NCBI GenBank assembly: GCA_012729335.1
Contig: JAAYDJ010000026.1
Span: 1 to 64,000 of the forward strand
Direction: 5' to 3'
Source: Bacteroidales bacterium
GTDB taxonomy: Bacteria; Bacteroidota; Bacteroidia; Bacteroidales; Prolixibacteraceae
DNA length: 64,000 bases
Below are positions 38,477 through 46,906 of the stretch, one piece after another; position 1 is the stretch's first letter; each line of letters begins with the position of its first letter. The position numbers were made by a program, and so were the translations under genes. The notes beneath the pieces were generated by a model, which saw only the letters and a list, made by a program, of their open reading frames with translations, searched no databases and was not told the origin of the DNA.

Positions 38477-40579
38477 TCAGCTGATCACCGACCATTCGAA
38501 ATCTGTTTTTTTGCCCTGTGAGAGGGATTTGCGCAAAATAAGGTGTTCTTCGTTTTCGAGGCGGGGGTCGGTGTCGAGGAGGTCGCGGGCCTCGTGGCGG
38601 GCCATGTCCAGGATCTGTCCGTCTTTGGCCAGGTTGGCGATCTTCAGATCGAAGCCCATGCCGCTCTGCTGGGTACCTTCCATATCTCCGGGGCCCCGCA
38701 GCCGCATATCCATTTCCGCGATTTCAAAGCCGTCGTTGGTGCGAACCATGGTGGCCAGCCGCTTCCGGCTTTCATTGGTGACCTTATACGACGACATCAG
38801 AAGGCAAAAAGACTGCTCAGCCCCCCGGCCCACACGCCCCCGCAACTGGTGCAGCTGTGACAGTCCGAACCGCTCTGCACTCTCGATGACCATCACCGTG
38901 GCGTTGGGCACATCCACGCCCACCTCTATGACGGTCGTGGCTACCATGATTTGCGTCTTCCCCTCCTTGAACCGGGACATCTCCCGCTCTTTCTCCTGGG
39001 GCTTCATGCGGCCATGAACCATGCATACCTCAAACTCCGGAAAGGTTTCCGTCACATGACGAAATCCCTCCTCCAGGTTTTTGAGATCCAGGTTCTCCGA
39101 TTCCGAAATCAGCGGATATACAATGTAAATTTGTCTTCCTTCCGCGACCTTGCGGCGGATGAACTGAAATACTTCCGCGCGGCGGTTTTCGAAGTAGTGC
39201 AGGGTTTGGATCGGTTTCCGCCCTGGCGGCAGCTCGTCGATCACCGAAACGTCAAGGTCGCCGTAGACCGTCATGGCCAAAGTCCGGGGAATGGGAGTCG
39301 CCGTCATCACCAGGATGTGCGGCGGAATGGTGTCGTTTTTCTGCCATAATTTGGCCCTTTGGGCCACACCGAAGCGGTGCTGCTCATCGATGATCACCAG
39401 CCCCAGATTGCGGAAGACCACCACATCCTCAATGAGGGCGTGGGTGCCGATGAGCAACTGAAGGCTCCCGTCGCCCAGTTTCTCATGGAGCAGGCTTCTC
39501 TCCGCCGCCCTGGTAGATCCGGTCAGAAGCCCGCAGCCGATGTGCATTCCTTCCACCAACCGGGTGATGGTGGCAAAATGCTGTTGGGCAAGGATTTCCG
39601 TGGGGGCCATCAGACAGGCCTGGAAGCCGTTGTCAAAGGCAATCAGAGCCGTCATCAGCGCCACCAGCGTCTTCCCGCTGCCCACATCACCCTGAAGCAG
39701 CCGGTTCATCTGGATCGGCCGCGACAGATCCCGCCTGATCTCCCTGAGAACCCGCTTCTGGGCTTCCGTCAGTGGAAAAGGAAGATAATCATGATAAAAG
39801 GTGTTGAAATTAAAGCCTACCTGCGTGAAGGGATACCCTTTGAATTTGCTTTCACGCGCGTGCTTTAACCCCAAAATTTTAAGCTGTATCAGAAAAAGCT
39901 CCTCAAATTTCAGCCGGAACCGCGCGTTTTTCAGATCGAGGGTAGTGGCAGGCTTATGAATGGAAATGAGGGCTTCCTCGAGCGACATCAGCTTCAGCTT
40001 ACCGATGAGCGGTCCGGGTAGTGTCTCGGGCACCCGCCCCTTCATCTTTTCCACCAGCAGCAACATGATCTTGTGCAGTGCTTTGGAAGTGACGAATTTC
40101 TTCTTCATCTTCTCGCTGGTAATATAATGGGCCTGAAAAATGCCCGACGGCTTTAGCGAGATATCCCCTTCGGCTTCAATTTCGGGATGCACTACATTGA
40201 TGACCCCATTGAACTCGGCGGGTTTCCCGAAGATGGTCACCGTGGTGTGGAGCTTCAGGTTCTCCTTCATCCATTTCACCCCCTGGAACCAGATCAGCTC
40301 CATCGATCCGGTTTCGTCACGGAAAGTGGCCGTCAGACGCTGCTTGTTCCCCACGCCGACCACTTCCATAGAGACAATCTTCCCCTTAACCTGAATGTGT
40401 GGCATCTGGGCGTGCACCTCACTGATTTTGTAGAATTTGGTGCGGTCAATATATTTGTAGGGGAAATAGTAGACCAGGTCACGAAAGGTGTGCAGGTTCA
40501 GCTCCTTTCTGAGCAATTCGGCCCTGACAGGCCCCACACCCGGCAGAAATTGAATATCTTGGTCAAGGAATTCGGTCAT
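38477..40579 (-). CDS. recG: ATP-dependent DNA helicase RecG
   Basis: 700 residues from the ATG at 40579, where the family's N-terminal LDQDIQFLPGVGPVRAELL begins; the reading frame stays open to 40678 but the extra 33 residues are not part of RecG. It has the wedge/OB domain (about 60-160), Walker A LLQGDVGSGKTLVAL (about 290), DEQH Walker B (about 398), ATPIPRTLA, and the C-terminal domain with LHQLRGRVGRG. RecG remodels stalled forks and Holliday junctions. The start codon shares bases with the start of the divergent plus-strand ORF, and a TATCTTTG box lies only 7 bases upstream, so its mRNA leader is very short. Confidence 0.95.
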   Translation of the reverse strand: MTEFLDQDIQFLPGVGPVRAELLRKELNLHTFRDLVYYFPYKYIDRTKFYKISEVHAQMPHIQVKGKIVSMEVVGVGNKQRLTATFRDETGSMELIWFQGVKWMKENLKLHTTVTIFGKPAEFNGVINVVHPEIEAEGDISLKPSGIFQAHYITSEKMKKKFVTSKALHKIMLLLVEKMKGRVPETLPGPLIGKLKLMSLEEALISIHKPATTLDLKNARFRLKFEELFLIQLKILGLKHARESKFKGYPFTQVGFNFNTFYHDYLPFPLTEAQKRVLREIRRDLSRPIQMNRLLQGDVGSGKTLVALMTALIAFDNGFQACLMAPTEILAQQHFATITRLVEGMHIGCGLLTGSTRAAERSLLHEKLGDGSLQLLIGTHALIEDVVVFRNLGLVIIDEQHRFGVAQRAKLWQKNDTIPPHILVMTATPIPRTLAMTVYGDLDVSVIDELPPGRKPIQTLHYFENRRAEVFQFIRRKVAEGRQIYIVYPLISESENLDLKNLEEGFRHVTETFPEFEVCMVHGRMKPQEKEREMSRFKEGKTQIMVATTVIEVGVDVPNATVMVIESAERFGLSQLHQLRGRVGRGAEQSFCLLMSSYKVTNESRKRLATMVRTNDGFEIAEMDMRLRGPGDMEGTQQSGMGFDLKIANLAKDGQILDMARHEARDLLDTDPRLENEEHLILRKSLSQGKKTDFEWSVIS

Positions 40580-41558
40580 GACAAGCAAAGATAGAAATCT
40601 GAAGGATATCATGTCACCTGAAAATTCACCGATCGGTGACCAGGCCAACAACGTATTGTACGCACCCGGAAACCTCATCCGGACTAATCCCTATGGTTTC
40701 GGGATTCATTCTCCCTTTGCCTACCATCTGGTGGCCAGGGTGCTTTTCGGAAAGGCACTTTCCTTTCCGGGCGAAAAGGAGGCGTTGGCGGCGCTCAGAT
40801 ATGGTGACAGGAGCCTGGCAGCCAGGATCCTGCGGCTGGCCCGCTATTTTTCCCCCGAACTCCTTCTCACCGGCGATGAGGGGTCTCCCCTGATGGCCAC
40901 CCTCACTCCACTTTGGCCGGTTCTCCTTCCCAATACACGGGTCTGTTCAGTAACCCGGAAAAAAGATCCATACTATTCCCGGCCTTTCCCTGCCGGTGAC
41001 CAATCATCAGGTGACCGGTCATCAGGTTGCCAATCATCCGGTGATCAGCCCTCAGGTTGCCAATCGTCAGCTGACCAATCACCATGCGGCCCAATGTCAG
41101 TTAATCGGTTGTCAGATAAGCTGTTGCCGGGTCAACGGCCGTCAGATAACGTGTTGCCGGGTCAACGGCCTTCAGATAACGTGTTGCCGGGTCAACGGCC
41201 GTCAGGTGTCCTGCCATCGGATCCTCAGCATTCAGTTGACCGGTCGCCGGAAAATCAGCCTCCCGTTGCTCCCGGTTCTGGTTATGAAAGTCAGGCCGGA
41301 AACAGGAAACCCAGGGTGGAGACCATGGTCATCGGAAGCCTGGTCTGTCATTTTCCCTCCTCCCTCACCAGGGTGAACGCCCCGGCCTGCTGGATATTGA
41401 CCGACCTGGGGAATTTGGAGTTAAAAGGATTTTTTAATATCTTGCGCCTTTCTGACACCACCTCACTCACCTTTGAAGTAAAGAAAACGGGAATCGTTAT
41501 CTTTGACCCGAGATTTAAGAAACAGAATTACTTCGTCAGGGAGTGGTTCCGGTTCTGA
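40578..41558 (+). CDS. Methyltransferase-like protein with repeat-filled centre, probably inactive
   Basis: 326 residues from 40578; the ATG at 40611 is the better start because the first codons overlap the recG promoter box. The N-terminus has [19 protein letters not shown] (about residues 40-58), and the C-terminus ends with [19 protein letters not shown] and a closing [10 protein letters not shown]. Both ends are as in Bacteroidota class I SAM-dependent methyltransferases. The middle, where SAM-binding motifs belong, is replaced by 18 tandem 15-base units (40995-41264), coding for about 90 residues of low complexity rich in S, D, Q, P and G. I see no GxGxG motif. It is probably a decayed methyltransferase that stays in frame. 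It lies 19 bases before the ABC ATPase gene. Confidence 0.6.
   Translation: MTSKDRNLKDIMSPENSPIGDQANNVLYAPGNLIRTNPYGFGIHSPFAYHLVARVLFGKALSFPGEKEALAALRYGDRSLAARILRLARYFSPELLLTGDEGSPLMATLTPLWPVLLPNTRVCSVTRKKDPYYSRPFPAGDQSSGDRSSGCQSSGDQPSGCQSSADQSPCGPMSVNRLSDKLLPGQRPSDNVLPGQRPSDNVLPGQRPSGVLPSDPQHSVDRSPENQPPVAPGSGYESQAGNRKPRVETMVIGSLVCHFPSSLTRVNAPACWILTDLGNLELKGFFNILRLSDTTSLTFEVKKTGIVIFDPRFKKQNYFVREWFRF
40586..40593 (-). promoter_or_regulatory. Probable -7 promoter box for recG
   Basis: TATCTTTG on the minus strand matches TAnnTTTG and is 6-7 bases before the recG start, which implies an almost leaderless transcript. It overlaps the first codons of the plus-strand ORF that begins at 40578. Confidence 0.45.
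40995..41264 (+). repeat. 15-bp in-frame tandem array, about 18 units
   Basis: Degenerate 15-base units such as GGTGACCAATCATCA run in register with the reading frame. Within it, 41111-41200 is a higher-order repeat of three 30-base units that are nearly identical (one pair differs at only one base). Confidence 0.9.
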
Positions 41559-41577
41559 ACTTGCAGGAAATTTTCAG

Positions 41578-42276
41578 ATGGAGAAAATTATTCACTTGGA
41601 CAGGATCACCAAGAATTATAAGGTAGGCCCCTCGGTGGTCAGGGCTTTGCGTGCGGTGACCCTTGATATTCACAAAGGGGAGTATGTGGCGGTGATGGGG
41701 GCCTCGGGATCGGGAAAGTCGACCCTGATGAACATTATTGGCTGCCTCGATACCCCGTCGGGAGGAAACTATATCCTCAACGGCACCGAGGTGAGCAGCA
41801 TGAGCGACAACCAGCTGGCCGAAATCAGAAACCGTGAGATTGGTTTTGTATTTCAGGTGTTCAATCTTCTTCCCCGGAATACGGCCCTGGAAAACGTCAT
41901 GCTTCCCCTGATTTATGCCGGGGAGAAGAAGCACATCAGGCGGGAGCTGGCCCTGAAGATGCTCGAAGATGTGGGATTGGGTGACAGGGTGGAACACAAG
42001 CCCAATGAGCTTTCCGGGGGACAGCGGCAGAGGGTCGCCATTGCCCGCGCCCTGGTCAACCGCCCCTCCCTGATCCTGGCCGATGAACCCACCGGGAACC
42101 TCGACTCACGCATTTCTGAAGAGATCATGAAACTCTTTGCCGACATTCACCGGAAGGGAAACACCCTGTTGATGGTGACCCATGAGGAGGACATTGCCCG
42201 TCATGCCCACCGCATCATCAGGCTCAAAGACGGCGAAATCGAATCTGACGTGCCCAATCTCCATCCCATATACTGA
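41578..42276 (+). CDS. ABC transporter ATP-binding protein (LolD/MacB type)
   Basis: 233 residues from the ATG at 41578 (the frame is open from 41503 but the added stretch is not conserved in kind). Walker A GASGSGKS (about 42-49), Q-loop [10 protein letters not shown], signature [12 protein letters not shown], Walker [13 protein letters not shown] and the H-loop VTHE are all present. It belongs to the LolD/MacB/FtsE group that powers export of lipoproteins, macrolides or other envelope substrates. No permease gene is adjacent, so its partner must be elsewhere. It is followed 5 bases later by the adenosyltransferase gene. Confidence 0.92.
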   Translation: MEKIIHLDRITKNYKVGPSVVRALRAVTLDIHKGEYVAVMGASGSGKSTLMNIIGCLDTPSGGNYILNGTEVSSMSDNQLAEIRNREIGFVFQVFNLLPRNTALENVMLPLIYAGEKKHIRRELALKMLEDVGLGDRVEHKPNELSGGQRQRVAIARALVNRPSLILADEPTGNLDSRISEEIMKLFADIHRKGNTLLMVTHEEDIARHAHRIIRLKDGEIESDVPNLHPIY

Positions 42277-42281
42277 AAGGC

Positions 42282-42839
42282 ATGGAATTTAAAATATATA
42301 CCAAAACGGGAGATGACGGAACCACCGGACTGGTGGGGGGAAACCGAGTGAAAAAGAGCGCCCTCAGGCTCGAAGCCTATGGAACGGTTGATGAACTGAA
42401 CTCATGGACAGGCCTGGTCCGGGCACTTGCTGACGACCAGGCCGTCGGAGAGGTGCTCCTTCGCGTACAGAACACCCTTTTTGTAATGGCTTCCAAACTG
42501 GCCTCCGACGAAAAGGGAAGAGCCATCACCGGCAGTCTGACCATCGCCCCGGAAGAGATTTCCCTGCTCGAGGAAGCCATCGATCAATACGAGAAATCCC
42601 TCACCCCGCTGAAAAACTTCATCCTTCCGGGCGGATCGCCGCTGGTGAGCTATTGTCACCTTGCCCGGACGGTTTGCAGACGTGCCGAACGGAACATCGT
42701 CAGACTTGCGGAGTCAGAAGCGGTGGAAGAGGTCATCATCCGTTACATAAACAGGCTCTCCGATTACCTTTTCGTATTGGCCCGAAAACTCGCCGCCGAT
42801 ACCGGAGTGGCCGAAATCCCATGGATATCAGGGAAATAA
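42282..42839 (+). CDS. PduO-type cob(I)alamin adenosyltransferase
   Basis: 185 residues, normal length. Motifs: KIYTKTGDDGTTGLVGGNRV (4-23) with the ATP-binding TKTGDDG, the conserved EAYGTVDELNSWTG (about 31-44), and SPLVSYCHLARTVCRRAER (about 116-134). It transfers the adenosyl group of ATP to cob(I)alamin, making the coenzyme for methylmalonyl-CoA mutase and similar enzymes. It starts 5 bases after the ABC ATPase gene and so is in the same operon. Confidence 0.95.
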   Translation: MEFKIYTKTGDDGTTGLVGGNRVKKSALRLEAYGTVDELNSWTGLVRALADDQAVGEVLLRVQNTLFVMASKLASDEKGRAITGSLTIAPEEISLLEEAIDQYEKSLTPLKNFILPGGSPLVSYCHLARTVCRRAERNIVRLAESEAVEEVIIRYINRLSDYLFVLARKLAADTGVAEIPWISGK

Positions 42840-42943
42840 ACAGCATATAAGTGGCCGGTGCGGAACGTTTCCCGTTTTTCCGGCAGTACACCTGTCCCTG
42901 GTTGTACGGGTTGAACTTAATAACTATATAATATACTTTACAA

Positions 42944-44386
42944 ATGAAGATAGATATCGGTGAATCATTGGTGAACAGCTATCTGAGGCATGTTATGGGT
43001 TGCTGCATTGTACAGTCCAACTGGAAACCTTCAGATAACTGGCCGGTCGGGGAAATGGATCTTGCCCTGGCCCGCAGGGAATTCGAGAGGATCCAGCGAC
43101 ACAAAGCCTTTACTGAAATTTTTAAGACCGGTTTCGAACAAACCGTGCGGCAGACCGAAGTGGACGTGCTGGGATACACCCATGACAAAACCATATATGC
43201 GGCCAATGTCACCTTTCATGAGTACGGCATCAATTTCGGTTCCCGTACCGATACCCGTAACCGGGTCATTAAAAGCCTCCTCAGGGCTTACCTGGCCCTG
43301 ATCTGTTATTTTCCGGGATATAAACATGTCCTGCTCTACTGCTCCCCCAAGGTCACCGGGATTACAGAGGAGGTCCTGCAGGACTATTTCCGGATTCTGA
43401 AGCAGGATTTCAGTTCGGAGGAGGTGGAGTTCAAATACCTTTCCAACGACAGTTTCCGTGACCAGGTGCTGATGCATACCCTCGACAGTGCCCAGGAGCA
43501 TTTCGATACCAGTGAGCTTTTCCTGCGTTCATTCAAACTGCTGACCGTGTACGCTGGTGATGAGGCCGAGGAGGAAGGAGAGGGGGCTGAACCTCCCGCC
43601 GAACCTCAGGAACGGAAAAGCGTTCGCACCCGGCGCACATCCGGCGAAGAGCGTGGGGGAGGTGCACCGGTGGCGGAAGACCCCCGGTCTGACCCTGGAA
43701 GGCAGTCAGGCCCGGCAGCCTCTCCACCTGTTTACTCCCAAGCTGTGGATCCTGTGGCCGGAGAGGGCAGTGCCGCAGCCACAGGTTATCCTGCGCCGGA
43801 ATCCATGCCGGAGCCCGAAAGGAAAGAGGCTGAACAGATCCTGCCCGGTTCTGAAACCCCCGGGGAATCTGCGGCCACACCCCCCGCCCGAACCCGTAAA
43901 AGAGAAAGAATAAAGTCGGCGACCCCCGTCAGACCTGCCGTTTCCTTCGTCAGGGAGGAAATCCCCGTACAGGAAGAACCTGCCACCGTCGAGGAATCAC
44001 CGGAGGAAACTCCCAGGGTAAACGATGAGGCGCCAACCGTGCAGGAAGAAGATGCGGAGACCCTCATCGAACAGGAAATCGCCAAGGTGAAAAGCCGCGT
44101 GCCCAAATGGTTCCAGCGGTCTTCCCAAAATAACAGCAAAATCCTGATCCGCTTTATGGAGCTTTATGAAAAGGACGAAAACGTCTCCCTCCGTCAGCTC
44201 TCCGAGATGTGTGGCGATGTGAAGAACTTTGCCGTCAACTTCGCCCAGATGAACAAAGTCAATGGCAGAAACCATGGCAAGGTATTCACAGTGAAGGGCG
44301 AAACTGTCGTGCTGTGGGAACCGGTAAGGGATTATATTATTCAGGAATATATCGCATTCAAAAAGTCTTACTATTCAGAAGAATGA
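42944..44386 (+). CDS. Predicted PD-(D/E)XK-like nuclease with charged linker and C-terminal domain
   Basis: 480 residues, no signal peptide, three parts. Part 1 (1-205) has an alpha/beta core with TEVDVLGYTHDKTIYAANV, then TFHEYGINFG. The acidic residues at 72, 74 and 93 and the helical TRNRVIKSLLRAYLALI after them recall PD-(D/E)XK nucleases. Part 2 (about 206-370) is low-complexity, rich in E, P, A and R. Part 3 (about 373-480) is a compact, conserved-looking domain (VPKWFQRSSQNNSKILIRFM, then MCGDVKNFAVNFAQMN, then VLWEPVRDYI), probably DNA-binding. I recall similar proteins from Bacteroidota but know no proven function. No methyltransferase or immunity gene is adjacent. Confidence 0.55.
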   Translation: MKIDIGESLVNSYLRHVMGCCIVQSNWKPSDNWPVGEMDLALARREFERIQRHKAFTEIFKTGFEQTVRQTEVDVLGYTHDKTIYAANVTFHEYGINFGSRTDTRNRVIKSLLRAYLALICYFPGYKHVLLYCSPKVTGITEEVLQDYFRILKQDFSSEEVEFKYLSNDSFRDQVLMHTLDSAQEHFDTSELFLRSFKLLTVYAGDEAEEEGEGAEPPAEPQERKSVRTRRTSGEERGGGAPVAEDPRSDPGRQSGPAASPPVYSQAVDPVAGEGSAAATGYPAPESMPEPERKEAEQILPGSETPGESAATPPARTRKRERIKSATPVRPAVSFVREEIPVQEEPATVEESPEETPRVNDEAPTVQEEDAETLIEQEIAKVKSRVPKWFQRSSQNNSKILIRFMELYEKDENVSLRQLSEMCGDVKNFAVNFAQMNKVNGRNHGKVFTVKGETVVLWEPVRDYIIQEYIAFKKSYYSEE

Positions 44387-44503
44387 TCAATAGATTGAAA
44401 ATAGGCTAAAATAAACGGGGTCAGTTAAGAGTGTTACCATAATTTTATTATATTCGCGGAAATTTTGAAACAGGCTTTTGTAACACCTTAATAATCAACG
44501 ATT

Positions 44504-44725
44504 ATGTATTGGACACTCGAATTAGCATCTAAACTGGAGGATGCGCCCTGGCCGGCGACCAAAGACGAACTGATTGATTTTGCCATACGCTCAGGAGCTC
44601 CGCTGGAAGTGATAGAGAACCTTCAGGAGATTGAGGATGAGGGGGAAGTGTATGAAAGTATTGAAGACATTTGGCCCGATTATCCCAGTAAGGATGACTT
44701 TTTTTTCAACGAGGACGAGTATTGA
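44504..44725 (+). CDS. DUF2795-type small acidic protein
   Basis: 73 residues. Opens with MYWTLELASKLEDAPWPATK and ends in DFFFNEDEY, a sequence I recognise as a very conserved small protein of Bacteroidota. It is strongly acidic, with a winged-helix-like core. The function is not known. It has its own leader (44387-44503, AT-rich, with TATATTCG at 44451-44458 near the -7 consensus) and its own terminator, so it is probably a single-gene unit. Confidence 0.85.
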   Translation: MYWTLELASKLEDAPWPATKDELIDFAIRSGAPLEVIENLQEIEDEGEVYESIEDIWPDYPSKDDFFFNEDEY

Positions 44726-44738
44726 CACATAGTAAAAG

Positions 44739-44762
44739 AACAGGCTTCGGGCCTGTTTTTTG
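44739..44762 (+). terminator. Terminator after the DUF2795 gene
   Basis: AACAGGC - TTCGG - GCCTGTT forms a 7-bp stem with a stable loop, followed by T5. It lies 14 bases after the stop codon. Confidence 0.85.
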
Positions 44763-44784
44763 TTAATGAGAGGGTGTTTACGGA

Positions 44785-45453
44785 ATGCAAAAGCTGGCGA
44801 TATCAGAGGAATTGTGGGGCAAAGTCCCGGGGCTCAGGTTGTGGTGCATTGAGAGTGATGTGGTGACCGGGGTGTCTCCTGCGGGGCTGCTTCAGCTTCT
44901 GGAGGAGCGGTGCCAGGAACTGCGCGGTCGTTTGAAGACGGAGGAGATCAGTATGCTGCCGGCCATCAGGGCCTCCCGGGCGGCATACCGGATAACGGGC
45001 AAGGATCCCGCCAGATACCGGCTGTCGGCCGAGGCGTTGTTGCGGCGGGTGGTCAGAGGTGAAGCGCTTTACCGGATCAGCAATGTGGTTGATTTGCTCA
45101 ACCTGGTTTCACTTACCTCGGGCTTTTCGATCGGGGGTTACGATGCGGAGGCCATTGACGGGGAAGTGGAGTTTGGAATCGGCAGGGCAGGGGAGCCTTA
45201 CCAGGCCATTGGCAGGGGAGAATTCAATATCGAAGGGTTACCGGTGTTCCGTGACCGCCAGGGCGCCTTCGGAAGCCCCACCAGCGACTCGGAACGGACC
45301 AGCGTTACCCCCGGAACGCGCCGTTTCCTGATGGTCATCATCGACTTCGGATCTCCCGGAACCCTCCGTGAAACAGGCAGTCAGGCTGCCGCCTTGTTGC
45401 GCGAATTCGCAGGTGCTCAAAATATGGAAACGCAGTTAATAGAAAAACCATGA
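44785..45453 (+). CDS. B3/B4 (PheRS editing-like) domain protein
   Basis: 222 residues. The fold is that of the B3/B4 domain of the phenylalanyl-tRNA synthetase beta chain, as a free-standing protein (COG3382 type). Motifs: LPAIRASRAAYRITGKDPARYRLSAEALLRR (pieces at about 58-88), VVDLLNLVSLTSGFSIGGYD (about 100-119), and GQAVFRDRQG-like LPVFRDRQGAFGSPTSDSERT. In PheRS this domain clears mischarged Tyr-tRNA. A similar trans-editing or amino-acid-binding role is possible but not shown. Its stop codon overlaps the start of the acyltransferase gene by 4 bases (ATGA). Confidence 0.88.
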   Translation: MQKLAISEELWGKVPGLRLWCIESDVVTGVSPAGLLQLLEERCQELRGRLKTEEISMLPAIRASRAAYRITGKDPARYRLSAEALLRRVVRGEALYRISNVVDLLNLVSLTSGFSIGGYDAEAIDGEVEFGIGRAGEPYQAIGRGEFNIEGLPVFRDRQGAFGSPTSDSERTSVTPGTRRFLMVIIDFGSPGTLRETGSQAAALLREFAGAQNMETQLIEKP

Positions 45454-46001
45454 AACAGGAATTTTGCAGGCTGATGATCAAATGGTGGGGGTGGAAAGTG
45501 GTCAGCGGGGAGATGCCCGATCAGAAGGCGATCATCATTGGTGTACCACACACCAGTATCTGGGATTATGTCATTTCATGGCTGTATTACACCTCGGTGG
45601 GGGGAACCGCCCATACCGTCATCAAGAAAGAGATGTTTTTCTGGCCTATGGGGTGGCTGCTCCGCCAAACGGGGGCCATTCCGGTTGACCGTTCACGGGG
45701 AGCATCCCTGGTCAAGCAGATCATCGACGAATTCAACCGGCGCGAGAAATTCCATCTGGCCATTACGCCCGAGGGAACCCGCAAGCTCACCCGGCGGTGG
45801 AAAGGAGGCTTTCACGCCATCGCCAGGGCCACCGGCGCCAAAGTTTACCTGGGTTTCTTTGACTGGGGCAGGAAGGAAATTGGCTGGTATCAAACCCTGG
45901 AACTCACCGAAGATGTCGATGCCGACATCCGCAGGATGAAAGCGTATTATCGTGAGCTGGGAGTCACAGGCAAACATCCTGAGTTGTTTACCACGGAATA
46001 G
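45450..46001 (+). CDS. Lysophospholipid acyltransferase (PlsC-like)
   Basis: 183 residues. The HX4D catalytic motif is HTSIWD (about 31-36) and the glycerophosphate-binding EGTR motif appears as TPEGTRKLTRRW (about 108-119). A single hydrophobic stretch around 37-52 would lie at the membrane. Similar short proteins in Bacteroidota are annotated as glycerol acyltransferases or 1-acyl-sn-glycerol-3-phosphate acyltransferases. Translationally coupled to the B3/B4 gene and 4 bases before the nitrilase gene. Confidence 0.85.
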   Translation: MKQEFCRLMIKWWGWKVVSGEMPDQKAIIIGVPHTSIWDYVISWLYYTSVGGTAHTVIKKEMFFWPMGWLLRQTGAIPVDRSRGASLVKQIIDEFNRREKFHLAITPEGTRKLTRRWKGGFHAIARATGAKVYLGFFDWGRKEIGWYQTLELTEDVDADIRRMKAYYRELGVTGKHPELFTTE

Positions 46002-46005
46002 GGAT

Positions 46006-46776
46006 ATGGAGCTCAGGGTCACAGTGGTGCAGTGCCGGCTGGAATGGGAAAATCCTGCGGCCAACCGGGAGCGGATCTCCCGGATGATGGAGATGGCCGG
46101 GGTCACCGATGTGATTCTGCTTCCGGAGATGTTCACAACCGGATTCACCATGGCTTCGGAACGGCTGGCAGAGAGCATGGATGGCCCCACGGTGACCTGG
46201 ATGCAAGGCAAAGCCACGGAACTGGGAGCCGCCCTGGCCGGAACAGTGATCATCAGGGAAAACGGCAGCTGCTTTAACCGCCTGGTGTGGGTGAGCCCCG
46301 GCCGGGACCCCCTGTATTACGATAAAAAACACCTGTTTACCATGGGGGGGGAATCCCTCCATTTCAGCCCGGGTCTCCGGCGCGTCACCCTGGAATTCAA
46401 AGGATGGAAGATTAGACCCCTGATCTGCTACGACCTCCGGTTTCCTGTGTGGAGCCGTAACCACGACGACTATGACCTGCTCCTTTACCTGGCCAACTGG
46501 CCCGCAGCCCGGCACCATGTATGGAAGATCCTTCCCCAGGCCAGAGCCTTGGAAAACCAAAGCTACTGCATCGCGGTCAACCGGGTCGGCACCGACGGCA
46601 CCGGTCTTGCCTACCACGGCGATTCCATGATGGTCACTCCCAAAGGGGAAACCACCCTCATGGGCGGAGAGGAAGCCGTCCACACCTTTACCCTGAACAG
46701 ACATGAACTCCAGGCCTTCAGGGAAAAATTCCCCGTCCTGCGCGACCGCGACACTTTTGGAATGTCAGAATATTAA
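46006..46776 (+). CDS. Nitrilase-family amidohydrolase (omega-amidase type)
   Basis: 256 residues from the ATG at 46006 (the frame is open further upstream inside the previous gene, but the fold begins here). The catalytic triad is Glu in LLPEMFTTGF (about 42), Lys in YYDKKHLF (about 108) and Cys in LICYDLRFPVW (about 143). The YafV-like motifs GLAYHGDSMMVTP and a final FPVLRDRDTF are also present. Such enzymes hydrolyse alpha-keto-glutaramate or similar amides. The last codons and stop of the gene are made of the first unit of the 16-base tandem array. Confidence 0.88.
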   Translation: MELRVTVVQCRLEWENPAANRERISRMMEMAGVTDVILLPEMFTTGFTMASERLAESMDGPTVTWMQGKATELGAALAGTVIIRENGSCFNRLVWVSPGRDPLYYDKKHLFTMGGESLHFSPGLRRVTLEFKGWKIRPLICYDLRFPVWSRNHDDYDLLLYLANWPAARHHVWKILPQARALENQSYCIAVNRVGTDGTGLAYHGDSMMVTPKGETTLMGGEEAVHTFTLNRHELQAFREKFPVLRDRDTFGMSEY

Positions 46777-46906
46777 ATTGTCAGAATATTAAATTGTCAG
46801 AATAACTGATTGTCGGGGTATCTGATTATCGGGGTATCTGAGTGTCAGGATAACAGAGTGTCAGAATATCTGAGTGACAGGATATCTGAGTGACAGGATA
46901 TCAGAA
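46763..46906. repeat. 16-bp tandem array, 9 units, spanning two gene ends
   Basis: Nine units of 16 bases (TGTCAGAATATTAAAT, TGACAGGATATCTGAG and variants) run without interruption from inside the end of the nitrilase gene to inside the end of the convergent peptidase gene. The first two units are identical. The stop codon of each gene is part of a unit. Confidence 0.92.

Noticed and set aside
46006-46776. Nitrilase gene truncated by the 16-base array
   Set aside because: Length and C-terminal F-P-V-L-R-D-R-D-T-F are normal for the family. Only the last residues are drawn from the repeat.
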